Shown: positions 6,789-14,204 of the stretch, piece by piece | Position numbering within the stretch: the first letter of the stretch is position 1 | Layout of the letters: each line of letters starts with the position of its first letter | Origin: Dysgonamonadaceae bacterium | GTDB lineage: Bacteria > Bacteroidota > Bacteroidia > Bacteroidales > Azobacteroidaceae | DNA: 17,430 nt | NCBI GenBank assembly: GCA_031261015.1 | Contig: JAISKG010000215.1 | Location: forward strand, 1 to 17,430 | Direction of reading: 5' to 3' | Made by a program: the position numbers and the translations under genes | The notes under the pieces: model-generated | Told to the model about the DNA's origin: nothing | Database searches by the model: none | The model's input: the letters and a program-made list of their open reading frames with translations, nothing else

Positions 6789-9700
6789 ATGAAACGAAAA
6801 ACAATGAAAAACTTTAGACAACTTAAAACTTTGTTTTGTGCGCTTTTAGCTTTATTAATAGGGGCTAATGCGCAGGCGCAATCCATGGAAGGCGTCGATT
6901 TTTGGGTATCTTACGGATCAAGATACGAAGATGATGGTAGTTTAAAGCCTTCTTCAGGTGGAACATTTTTTTATCGATTGAAAATGGTTACCGGCGATCA
7001 GAGCGCTACCGTAACATTGTCTTTTACAGACAACCCTTCGCTCAATACAACTTTGAATATCGCTGCCCATACCATTCAATCCTACGAACTAACGCCAGCT
7101 CAACGCAACGTAGTCTATAATGAAGCAACCGCTGCCAACTCGTATGCCGGCGTTTCTTCCCGTTCTTTGCACATCACTTCTACGGCTCCTATAATAGTCT
7201 ATACGATTGATCAAGCCTCGGCTAGTACAGATGCCACCAATCTAATGCCTTCCACTGCTTGGGGACAAGATTACTATCACATTTCTTATCGCGCCTTCGG
7301 TAACAACCGCGACGGATATATCGTTATCGCGAAAGACAACGGCACCGCAATTTTCGTAAACGGAACTCAGGTGGCTACCTTGGATGCGGGGCAAGTGTAC
7401 CAATATAAGGCTTCCGCTACCGCGACGGATGAAACGGGACATTATCATATACAAACCAACCAGCCGGTCGCTTATTTCGTAAGCAATTCAGGCATTCGTG
7501 TTCCGATTACGGCCCAATTCAGCGATATTAGTTTCCTACAACTGCCTCCACTACCGCAATGGGGTATGCGTTTTATTGTTCCCAATACCATTCAGCAAAT
7601 AGGACGTGTAAGAGTTTTTGCCGCATCCGATGGAACCGTTGTTTCCCAAATAGGGGCTACCTTGCTCTCTTCTCCGGGCATAGGCTCGTTGAACTTGAAT
7701 GCCGGACAATTTGCCGAATTGGAAATAACTGGCGGCAACGGCTGCTACATTACGGCCAACAATCAAGTGGCGGTAACTGCCTATATGGTGTGTGCTAATT
7801 ACAGCCAGGCACCAGCGAGCACCGATAAGGGCGACCCTGCTGAAACATGGATTCCGCCTGTTGGTCAAATGCTTTCGTCAGTTATGATGGCTCCTTTTTT
7901 TTCTGGGTCCGCCACCCAACTGAGATATCATTATGCCTTGGTGATGACCCCTACCGCAAACCGAGATGCAACAACTGTTTCCATCGCAGGCGCAGCTCCG
8001 GTTCCGGTTGCAAGTTCAATCACATGGCAGGAAATCGCCGGTTCCAATTACTCTTTCGGTTCTATGTTATTAGCAGATAAGATTTACGAATTTTTCAGTT
8101 CCGACAGTTTATTAGTGGCGGGTTACGGAGTTGGCAGTGCCGAATCTTACTATTATGTAGCCGGCGCCGCCACTCGTGACCTCTCCCACACCTACACCGT
8201 CAACACCATCGACTACATCGATTTCGACGGTACCAGCCTTTGTACGGACGCCATCGCCATCCAGGCCACTTTCATCGGCAACATACTGCCGTCAACCGTC
8301 GAATGGTGGCTCAACGGCTCGGAACTCACCACCTACCGAAATCAATCTTCATGGTCAACCACTTTAGCCGACGGAAATTATACCTTGGAAATGCGCACCC
8401 CGTCGGGCGCAGGAATGAAATCGCAGGAAACGCATTTCTCAATCGGTAAAGGCGCCGTGATCTGGACGCCTGCCGCCAATACCGCCGGTACCGATGCAGA
8501 CAGGCAAAACTGGGATGATCACAACAACTGGACGCCCGCCATCGTCCCCTCCAAATGTACCGACGTGTATGTTCCCGGAAACTGCGATTATTATCCCTCG
8601 CTGACGGCCGCAGCCGCCTGCAGAAACATTTACTTTATTCAAGGCGCCGAACTCGGCCGTCCCGATTATCTCGATTACGATTCGGCTTTCGTTCACCTCA
8701 ATTTCGGCTTACTCAAAACTACGCAGGCAACGGAAGCCAGCCCAGCGGCTTTGCAAAATCTGGTGCTGAACAGTTCTTCAGCTTCCGATAGAATGAAATT
8801 CTCGGCATCCACTTCCGCCAAACTCAACCGCGAGCAATGGTATATGTTTTCCGCTCCGCTTCGCGACATGCTTTCCGGCGATTTCGGAATGGGAGCCGCC
8901 CCGCTTACCTTCATGCGCAAGTTTGGTCCGATAACAAAAGACGGAACCAACTACACCGTCGGCAACTGGACGAATGAATACACTTCTTACGTAGAGCCGG
9001 TTGCAGCAACCGAAGGCTTCGCCTATTACATGTACGGATATGATCCTGCCGGAACGGGAAACCGCAACCGCGGAACCGACGAACAGGGTTCTTTCAATAC
9101 ATTGAACGACTTAACTTATCTTCCGGCTTCCCGAGCGGGACATACTTTCGGAATCCAAAACACAAACGGAATTTTAGAATTTCCATTTCTTGCCAATAAT
9201 ACATTGCTGGAAGCCCATCGGACACAGGTTTATACGCCCGCTTCGCGCACCAGCACATTCTACTATTTTACTGAAAATTCGGGAACTTATCCGATCGACG
9301 GAGCGAAGGCTGCCGATACCTATGTTCGCGAAGCCAACGGCAGCGCAAACCGCTTCATCACCGAAACTTACGGCACGAAATGGACGTTTACCAATCCCGT
9401 TACTCACTCAATAGCAGGACTGAACGACGGCGATGAATTTTTAGTCGGAAATCCCTACATGTCGTCGATCGACGCAGTCGAGTTTGTAAACGACAACGCC
9501 GGTATTATCAATCCTTCCTTCCGTACGTGGAACGGAACGACATTCGTTTCTTACAGCGTTTCCGGCACAACGGTCACGCCCAGCGCGCCGGTCGGCGATT
9601 CGCGCTACATCGCGCCCATGCAAGGTTTTATGCTTACAAAAGGGGCGACGGCAGGAGATGTGAAATTCGATGTAACGAAAATCTCTAAAACAAGGCCAAC

Positions 9701-10427
9701 AGGAACAGCTTCGACTCTCAGAAATGCAAACGAAAATACGGAAAGCAACACGATCCGCATTCAAGCCGAAAATGATGGCAATTCTTCGTACTTGGCTATT
9801 GTTCAGCGTGATAACGCCAGCAATAATTTCCGTGAAGACGAGGACGTGCGGAAACTCTTTACGCCATACACCGAAGTTCCCGAAATCTACGCCTTAGCCA
9901 GAGATATTCCCGTTGACATCAATTTCATCAACAATCTTTCGGAAACAACCATTCCCTTAGGCTTGCGAACACAGCAAACCGGAACGATTACTTTCACTTT
10001 CACCGGAATGGATCGTTATATGCAAGGCGGAAAAATCATTTTTGAAGATGCACTCGAAAACAAAGCCGTTGACTTGACGGGCAAAAGCAGCTATACGTAT
10101 TCCTTCGATAATCAAACGAAAGGCATCCAAAACGGACGATTCTTCCTGCGCTTGGCTGCCATGCCGACCTACATCCAAACAGCCAGTCCGGGCGAAGACA
10201 TCAAAGTAATTGCCGGAGCGTCGGGCATTACGATCTATTCCCAAACGAACGACCCTGTCCGGAAAATCACAGTCTTTGACTTGCAGGGACAGAAGCTTTA
10301 CGAAAGCCGGGAAAACGGAAACGGGAGAACGGTAGTGATTCCGGCGGGAAGTTTTGACGCCCGGCAAGTCATTGTCCGCATCGTGACCGACAAGCAAACG
10401 AGAAATGTTAAGTTGAACAATTTTTAA
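6789..10427 (+). CDS. Large secreted protein: IgGFc-binding-like N-terminus and T9SS sorting domain
   Basis: This is a 1212-residue protein with a Sec signal peptide ending near ANAQAQ (about residue 31; the Met at residue 6 is an alternative start). Residues about 35-460 match the IgGFc-binding N-terminal-like domain found in many Bacteroidota secreted proteins: GVDFWVSYGS, IVYTIDQASASTDATNLMPS, VIAKDNGTAIFVNG and HIQTNQPVAYFVSNSG. The middle (about 500-1000) carries the NWDDHNNWTP...CTDVYVPGNCDYYPSL module and segments such as FLVGNPYMSSID and YIAPMQGFML seen in T9SS cargo. The last ~75 residues (IKVIAGASGITIYSQ...ITVFDLQGQKLYES...RNVKLNNF) form a type A-like T9SS C-terminal sorting domain, so the protein should be exported to the surface. 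Ligand is unknown. Base composition steps up sharply near 8160. A small exported protein follows 19 bases later. Confidence 0.88.
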   Translation: MKRKTMKNFRQLKTLFCALLALLIGANAQAQSMEGVDFWVSYGSRYEDDGSLKPSSGGTFFYRLKMVTGDQSATVTLSFTDNPSLNTTLNIAAHTIQSYELTPAQRNVVYNEATAANSYAGVSSRSLHITSTAPIIVYTIDQASASTDATNLMPSTAWGQDYYHISYRAFGNNRDGYIVIAKDNGTAIFVNGTQVATLDAGQVYQYKASATATDETGHYHIQTNQPVAYFVSNSGIRVPITAQFSDISFLQLPPLPQWGMRFIVPNTIQQIGRVRVFAASDGTVVSQIGATLLSSPGIGSLNLNAGQFAELEITGGNGCYITANNQVAVTAYMVCANYSQAPASTDKGDPAETWIPPVGQMLSSVMMAPFFSGSATQLRYHYALVMTPTANRDATTVSIAGAAPVPVASSITWQEIAGSNYSFGSMLLADKIYEFFSSDSLLVAGYGVGSAESYYYVAGAATRDLSHTYTVNTIDYIDFDGTSLCTDAIAIQATFIGNILPSTVEWWLNGSELTTYRNQSSWSTTLADGNYTLEMRTPSGAGMKSQETHFSIGKGAVIWTPAANTAGTDADRQNWDDHNNWTPAIVPSKCTDVYVPGNCDYYPSLTAAAACRNIYFIQGAELGRPDYLDYDSAFVHLNFGLLKTTQATEASPAALQNLVLNSSSASDRMKFSASTSAKLNREQWYMFSAPLRDMLSGDFGMGAAPLTFMRKFGPITKDGTNYTVGNWTNEYTSYVEPVAATEGFAYYMYGYDPAGTGNRNRGTDEQGSFNTLNDLTYLPASRAGHTFGIQNTNGILEFPFLANNTLLEAHRTQVYTPASRTSTFYYFTENSGTYPIDGAKAADTYVREANGSANRFITETYGTKWTFTNPVTHSIAGLNDGDEFLVGNPYMSSIDAVEFVNDNAGIINPSFRTWNGTTFVSYSVSGTTVTPSAPVGDSRYIAPMQGFMLTKGATAGDVKFDVTKISKTRPTGTASTLRNANENTESNTIRIQAENDGNSSYLAIVQRDNASNNFREDEDVRKLFTPYTEVPEIYALARDIPVDINFINNLSETTIPLGLRTQQTGTITFTFTGMDRYMQGGKIIFEDALENKAVDLTGKSSYTYSFDNQTKGIQNGRFFLRLAAMPTYIQTASPGEDIKVIAGASGITIYSQTNDPVRKITVFDLQGQKLYESRENGNGRTVVIPAGSFDARQVIVRIVTDKQTRNVKLNNF

Positions 10428-10446
10428 TCAAAAAAAAGGAATCATC

Positions 10447-10782
10447 ATGAAAAGAATCATAGTTTTAGTCTTCACAAGCATTATTTTATTGCAGGCCGGC
10501 CAAGCGTTTGGCGGTCAGTCCGGTCATGGACTGTATTCCTCCTCGAAATCGCAAGCCGCCACTCCGGTAGCGATGGAAGGATCGTTGTACGCCGGTCAAG
10601 TCGCCGGGGAAGATACGGGCGATCTTCGTCTGGGCGACCGCCCGGGCGGCGACGGCTCAACGGGTGGAATCGGACAGACGACGGATGCAGTGCCCGTCGG
10701 CAGCAGCAGCGGCGCGTGGATCGTTGCGCTCGCTCTCGGATATGCAGTTCTCCGGAAAGGAAAGAAATCCTGCATCCTTTGA
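10447..10782 (+). CDS. Small exported protein with C-terminal PVG-hydrophobic-basic tail
   Basis: This 111-residue protein has a signal peptide (MKRIIVLVFTSIILLQAGQAFG) and a low-complexity Gly/Ser/Asp-rich middle (GDRPGGDGSTGGIG). Its C-terminus has the sequence DAVPVGSSSG (80-89), a short hydrophobic run WIVALALGYAVL (91-102) and basic residues RKGKK (103-107). That tripartite tail resembles protein-sorting C-termini such as the PID/PEP-CTERM type, or a simple membrane anchor. An AAGGA sequence 6 bases before the ATG is one of the few Shine-Dalgarno-like sites here. It lies 19 bases after the T9SS surface-protein gene and is probably in the same operon, so it may be an anchor or partner for it. 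I recognise no catalytic domain. Confidence 0.75.
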   Translation: MKRIIVLVFTSIILLQAGQAFGGQSGHGLYSSSKSQAATPVAMEGSLYAGQVAGEDTGDLRLGDRPGGDGSTGGIGQTTDAVPVGSSSGAWIVALALGYAVLRKGKKSCIL

Positions 10783-10843
10783 AACACAGTGGAAAAACAA
10801 AAGAAGTTTCTAACTGTTATTTACGTTTAAAGTTTTAAGGAAG

Positions 10844-10873
10844 CAAGCCCCATTGTGTGAACAACGGGGCTTG
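10844..10873 (+). terminator. Hairpin after the surface-protein operon
   Basis: CAAGCCCC (10844-10851) pairs with GGGGCTTG (10866-10873); after an A-C mismatch, TTGT pairs with ACAA around a GTGA loop. The following TGTGTTATTT is only moderately T-rich, so termination is probable but not certain. It lies about 60 bases after the stop of the small exported protein and before the valS promoter. Confidence 0.6.
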
Positions 10874-10934
10874 TGTGTTATTTAGTATGGACGGAAATTT
10901 TTTATTTGTCTGTGTGTAATTGTAAGATTTTATA

Positions 10935-10942
10935 TAACTTTG
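10935..10942 (+). promoter_or_regulatory. -7 promoter element for valS
   Basis: TAACTTTG matches TAnnTTTG and lies 21 bases before the valS ATG at 10964. The -33 half is poor (nearest TTTG is 26 bases upstream). A TTG start codon at 10940 that would lengthen the gene falls inside this element, which supports the 10964 start. Confidence 0.6.
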
Positions 10943-10963
10943 CGCTTTTCAAAAAATAGATTT

Positions 10964-13603
10964 ATGGAAATAGCACCGAAATACAATCCCGCCGAAGTAG
11001 AAGATAAATGGTATCAATATTGGATGAAAAACGGATTTTTTCATTCCGAACCCGATGAGCGTGAACCTTATACGATTGTGATTCCGCCGCCCAACGTGAC
11101 CGGCGTCTTGCACATGGGACACATGCTCAACAATACCATTCAGGATATTTTGGTGCGCCGCGCCCGCATGATGGGCAAAAACGCCTGCTGGGTGCCGGGA
11201 ACCGACCACGCTTCGATCGCTACGGAAGCGAAAGTGGTTGCCAAACTGGCGCAGGAAGGTATCAAAAAATCGGATCTGACACGCGAACAATTCTTGGAGC
11301 ATGTGTGGGAATGGACACGCAAACACGGTGGCATCATCCTCGAACAGCTGAAAAAACTCGGCTGCTCCTGCGATTGGGAACGCACCTGTTTTACGATGGA
11401 CGAAAAACGTTCGCAAAGCGTAATCAAAGTGTTTGTCGATCTGTATAATAAAGGATTGATTTATCGCGGAGTACGAATGGTCAACTGGGATCCGGCCGCC
11501 AAAACCGCCTTGTCCGACGAAGAGGTAATCCATCAGGAGCAAAAAGGAAAATTATATTATTTGCGGTATAAAATCGTGGGGGAAAATGGATACGCCGTCA
11601 TTGCAACGACCCGTCCCGAAACGATTTTCGGCGATACTGCCGTCTGCATCAATCCTAATGATCCGCGCAACGCGCATCTGAAAGGAAAAAATTTGATCGT
11701 TCCCGTCGCCAACCGCGAAGTCCCCGTGATTGAAGATGAATACGTTGATCTGGAATTTGGGACGGGCTGCCTGAAAGTCACGCCTGCCCACGACGTCAAC
11801 GACTACATGCTCGGCCAAAAGCACAACCTTCCTTCCTTCGATATTTTCAACGACGACGGCACGCTCAACGAGCACGGCCTGCAATACGCCGGAAAAGACC
11901 GTTTCGTCGTGCGCGAACAAATCGAAAAAGAATTGATCGACAACGGATTAATGGAAAAAGTCGAAGCTTACGAAAATAAAGTCGGCTTTTCGGAACGCAC
12001 GCACGTTCCCATCGAACCCAAACTTTCGATGCAATGGTTTTTGAAAGTGGAATCTTTGGCTAAGCCCGCTTTAGAAGCCGTGATGAACGATACGATCCGG
12101 TTTTATCCCGCGAAATTCAAAAATACGTATCGTCATTGGATGGAGAACGTCAGAGATTGGAACATCAGCCGGCAATTGTATTGGGGACATCGCATTCCGG
12201 CGTATTATTTGACTTTACCTTCGGGTGAAAAAACGGTTATTGTCGCCGAAACAAAAGAAGAAGCCTATCAAAAGGCCCTTTCTCAATTTTCAATTTTCAA
12301 TTTTCAATTTTCAATTAATGATTTGCGGCAAGATGAAGATACGCTCGACACGTGGTTTTCGAGTTGGCTTTGGCCGATTTCCGTTTTCGACGGCATCAAT
12401 CATCCGAAAAACAAAGAGATCGAATATTATTATCCGACCAATGATTTGGTGACCGGCCCCGATATTATCTTTTTCTGGGTAGCGCGCATGATCATGTCGG
12501 GCTATGAATACCGTCACGAACCCTGTTTCCGTAATGTTTATTTTACCGGAATCGTGCGTGATAATTTAGGCCGGAAAATGTCGAAGCAGCTCGGTAATTC
12601 GCCCGATCCGCTGGAATTGATCGAAAAATACGGCGCCGACGGTGTTCGCATGGGTTTGATGTTATCGGCACCCGCCGGGAATGATATTTTGTTTGATGAA
12701 TCGTTGTGCGAGCAGGGGCGGAATTTTAATAATAAGATTTGGAATGCGTTTCGATTGGTGAAAGGTTGGGAAGTTGACGGTACATTGGAACAACCTGCCG
12801 AAAATATTATTGCCATTGATTGGTTTTATAATACATTGATTAGCAAATATGCCGAAATCGACGCTTTATTCTCAAAATATAGATTATCGGAAGCATTGAC
12901 TGTTCTGTACAAACTTTTTTGGGATGATTTTTGCTCGTGGTATTTGGAAATAATCAAACCCGAATATGGTCGGCCGATTGACCGGGAAACCTATCATTTA
13001 ACACTTCATTTCTTTGAAGATTTATTGCTCTTGTTGCATCCGTTTATGCCGTTTATTTCCGAAGAATTGTACCATGCGTTGCAAAATCGCCGGGATGGCG
13101 AAAGTATAATGACTGTGGAATGTAAATTACAATTGAAGGATATGGATAAAAAACGGATTGCTAATTTTGAAATTGCCAAAGAAATCATTGCCGGCATTCG
13201 CACTGTTCGCGCTTCAAAAAATATCGCTTTCAAAGAAAAATTGACATTGCAAGTTACAGGCGAACACAACGAGATGTTTGATGCAGTGATTCAAAAACTT
13301 GCCAATATCGAAAAAATCGAAGCGGTTATGGAAAAACCGGCAGGCGCAGTTTCTTTTCTGGTCGGCACCACCGAATACGCCATTCCGATCGGTAATTTAA
13401 TTAATGTAGAAGAAGAATTGAAAAAACTCGAAGAAGAATTAAAATACCAGCAAGGCTTCCTGCAATCGGTTGTGAATAAATTGAGTAATGAAAGCTTTGT
13501 TTCCAAGGCTCCGGCGAAAGTGATTGAGATGGAGCGGAAAAAACAAGCGGATGCAGAGAGTAAGATTCAGTCGTTGAGAGAGAGTATGGCGGCGTTAAAG
13601 TAA
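10964..13603 (+). CDS. valS: Valyl-tRNA synthetase
   Basis: This 879-residue class I aminoacyl-tRNA synthetase charges tRNA-Val. Signatures: [13 protein letters not shown] with the HIGH-type HMGH at 50-53; the CP1 editing domain with [13 protein letters not shown] and the [12 protein letters not shown] segment; [27 protein letters not shown]; the KMSKS-type loop KMSKQ at 538-542; and a C-terminal helical coiled coil ([16 protein letters not shown]) typical of ValRS. Length matches the ~880-residue bacterial type. The start gives [20 protein letters not shown], the conserved N-terminus. Residues 440-452 ([13 protein letters not shown]) are encoded by a tandem CAATTTT repeat in the loop before [13 protein letters not shown], an unusual insertion that stays in frame. 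The second half is clearly more AT-rich than the first. A tRNA-Thr gene converges 9 bases after the stop. Confidence 0.97.
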   Translation: MEIAPKYNPAEVEDKWYQYWMKNGFFHSEPDEREPYTIVIPPPNVTGVLHMGHMLNNTIQDILVRRARMMGKNACWVPGTDHASIATEAKVVAKLAQEGIKKSDLTREQFLEHVWEWTRKHGGIILEQLKKLGCSCDWERTCFTMDEKRSQSVIKVFVDLYNKGLIYRGVRMVNWDPAAKTALSDEEVIHQEQKGKLYYLRYKIVGENGYAVIATTRPETIFGDTAVCINPNDPRNAHLKGKNLIVPVANREVPVIEDEYVDLEFGTGCLKVTPAHDVNDYMLGQKHNLPSFDIFNDDGTLNEHGLQYAGKDRFVVREQIEKELIDNGLMEKVEAYENKVGFSERTHVPIEPKLSMQWFLKVESLAKPALEAVMNDTIRFYPAKFKNTYRHWMENVRDWNISRQLYWGHRIPAYYLTLPSGEKTVIVAETKEEAYQKALSQFSIFNFQFSINDLRQDEDTLDTWFSSWLWPISVFDGINHPKNKEIEYYYPTNDLVTGPDIIFFWVARMIMSGYEYRHEPCFRNVYFTGIVRDNLGRKMSKQLGNSPDPLELIEKYGADGVRMGLMLSAPAGNDILFDESLCEQGRNFNNKIWNAFRLVKGWEVDGTLEQPAENIIAIDWFYNTLISKYAEIDALFSKYRLSEALTVLYKLFWDDFCSWYLEIIKPEYGRPIDRETYHLTLHFFEDLLLLLHPFMPFISEELYHALQNRRDGESIMTVECKLQLKDMDKKRIANFEIAKEIIAGIRTVRASKNIAFKEKLTLQVTGEHNEMFDAVIQKLANIEKIEAVMEKPAGAVSFLVGTTEYAIPIGNLINVEEELKKLEEELKYQQGFLQSVVNKLSNESFVSKAPAKVIEMERKKQADAESKIQSLRESMAALK
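12284..12316 (+). repeat. Tandem 7-bp repeat (CAATTTT)4.7 within valS
   Basis: Four full copies of CAATTTT and a partial fifth (CAATT) lie in the coding sequence of valS. The unit is not a multiple of three, so single-unit gain or loss would shift the frame; a change of three units (21 bases, seven codons) would not. Similar AT-rich tandem units usually occupy intergenic DNA in Bacteroidales. Confidence 0.95.
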
Positions 13604-13612
13604 AAGGATAAG

Positions 13613-13685
13613 AGCCACTGACCAGATTCGAACTGGTGACCTACGCGTTACGAATGCGTTGCTCTACCGACTGAGCTACAGTGGC
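13613..13685 (-). tRNA. tRNA-Thr (anticodon CGT)
   Basis: The 73-base minus-strand sequence folds as a cloverleaf: acceptor GCCACTG/CAGTGGC, D arm GCTC-AGTCGGTA-GAGC, anticodon arm ACGCA-TTCGTAA-CGCGT, variable AGGTC, and T arm ACCAG-TTCGAAT-CTGGT. The anticodon at positions 34-36 is CGT, reading the threonine codon ACG. The base pair closing the anticodon loop (31-39) is an A-C mismatch. No CCA is encoded. It starts 7 bases after the stop of the upstream minus-strand hypothetical gene and may share its transcript; no separate promoter is evident. Confidence 0.95.
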
Positions 13686-13692
13686 CAATATT

Positions 13693-14100
13693 TTAATTCA
13701 ATAATTGCTTCAAGAACTCGTCCAACTCGCTGTCGATATTTTCCCAAAGATTATCGTCCAATTTCATCATGTTGTCGTCGAGGAAAATCAATTCGTCGGT
13801 GACAGCGAAATTTTCATCTACGAGGCTTACGGTAAAAGGTTTGGAAATGTATTCTTTTTCAAAGAGCGGCGTTTGCGCCAACTTCTGGAAAACCGACCGG
13901 AGTGCGCCCGGATGAAATGATTCTTTCTCTAAAGAAATCTCATGCAGGGAATTATCCATGTCGTCGTAAAAAACGAGCTTTTCTTCGTCCCTGTCATAAA
14001 GCAAATACAAGTCGCTCAAAGAACTTCCGCCATGGTTGGACGTATAATTGTCTAAACTTTCTACAACGGCCGATTCCAATACCGGAAACAAGTCTTTCAT
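13693..14100 (-). CDS. Small acidic conserved-type hypothetical protein
   Basis: This 135-residue, strongly acidic protein has no signal peptide or membrane segment. Recognisable pieces are MKDLFPVLESAVVESLDNY at the start, SDLYLLYDRDEEKLVFYDD in the middle and FLDDNMMKLDDNLWENIDSEL near the end. It resembles an uncharacterised Bacteroidales family by overall pattern, and I cannot assign a function. Mixed strand and helix spacing suggests a small globular cytosolic protein. It is divergent from the beta-barrel gene, with a promoter element in the gap, and runs into tRNA-Thr 7 bases downstream. Frame, promoter and absence of competing frames support it as real; a plus-strand frame across it is the spurious extension of the barrel gene. 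Confidence 0.75.
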   Translation of the reverse strand: MKDLFPVLESAVVESLDNYTSNHGGSSLSDLYLLYDRDEEKLVFYDDMDNSLHEISLEKESFHPGALRSVFQKLAQTPLFEKEYISKPFTVSLVDENFAVTDELIFLDDNMMKLDDNLWENIDSELDEFLKQLLN

Positions 14101-14119
14101 ACTTTTTTAATTTGCGGTG

Positions 14120-14127
14120 CAAAGATA
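14120..14127 (-). promoter_or_regulatory. -7 promoter element for the acidic hypothetical gene
   Basis: The minus strand reads TATCTTTG, 19 bases upstream of the ATG at 14100. The -33 half is not convincing. It pairs back to back with the plus-strand promoter at 14151-14180. Confidence 0.55.
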
Positions 14128-14150
14128 ATAAAAAAATGAAAATATTCGGC

Positions 14151-14180
14151 TTGCAGTTAAACTTTTTCCGTTTATCTTTG
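14151..14180 (+). promoter_or_regulatory. Promoter of the outer-membrane beta-barrel gene
   Basis: TTG (14151-14153), a 19-base spacer and TATCTTTG (14173-14180) match the Bacteroidota consensus. Predicted transcription starts near 14187, 18 bases before the ATG at 14205. This rules out the far-upstream in-frame ATG at 13902 as the start. Confidence 0.72.
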
Positions 14181-14204
14181 TCTTTTAAAGCAAATAATTT
14201 TTTT

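Noticed and set aside
9957..10397. 146-residue minus-strand ORF within the surface-protein gene
   Set aside because: It is a shadow of the well-supported plus-strand T9SS protein and shows no recognisable domain.
10949..11542. 197-residue minus-strand ORF opposite the start of valS
   Set aside because: It is antisense to highly conserved ValRS coding sequence and crosses the valS start region; no promoter or domain.
12284..12316. The CAATTTT array as a CRISPR array or frameshift in valS
   Set aside because: Units are 7 bases with no spacers, and the reading frame continues through to conserved ValRS motifs.
13902..14204. 101-residue N-terminal extension of the outer-membrane beta-barrel protein
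   Set aside because: It is antisense to the acidic hypothetical gene, lacks protein character, and lies upstream of the promoter at 14151-14180; the signal peptide begins at 14205.
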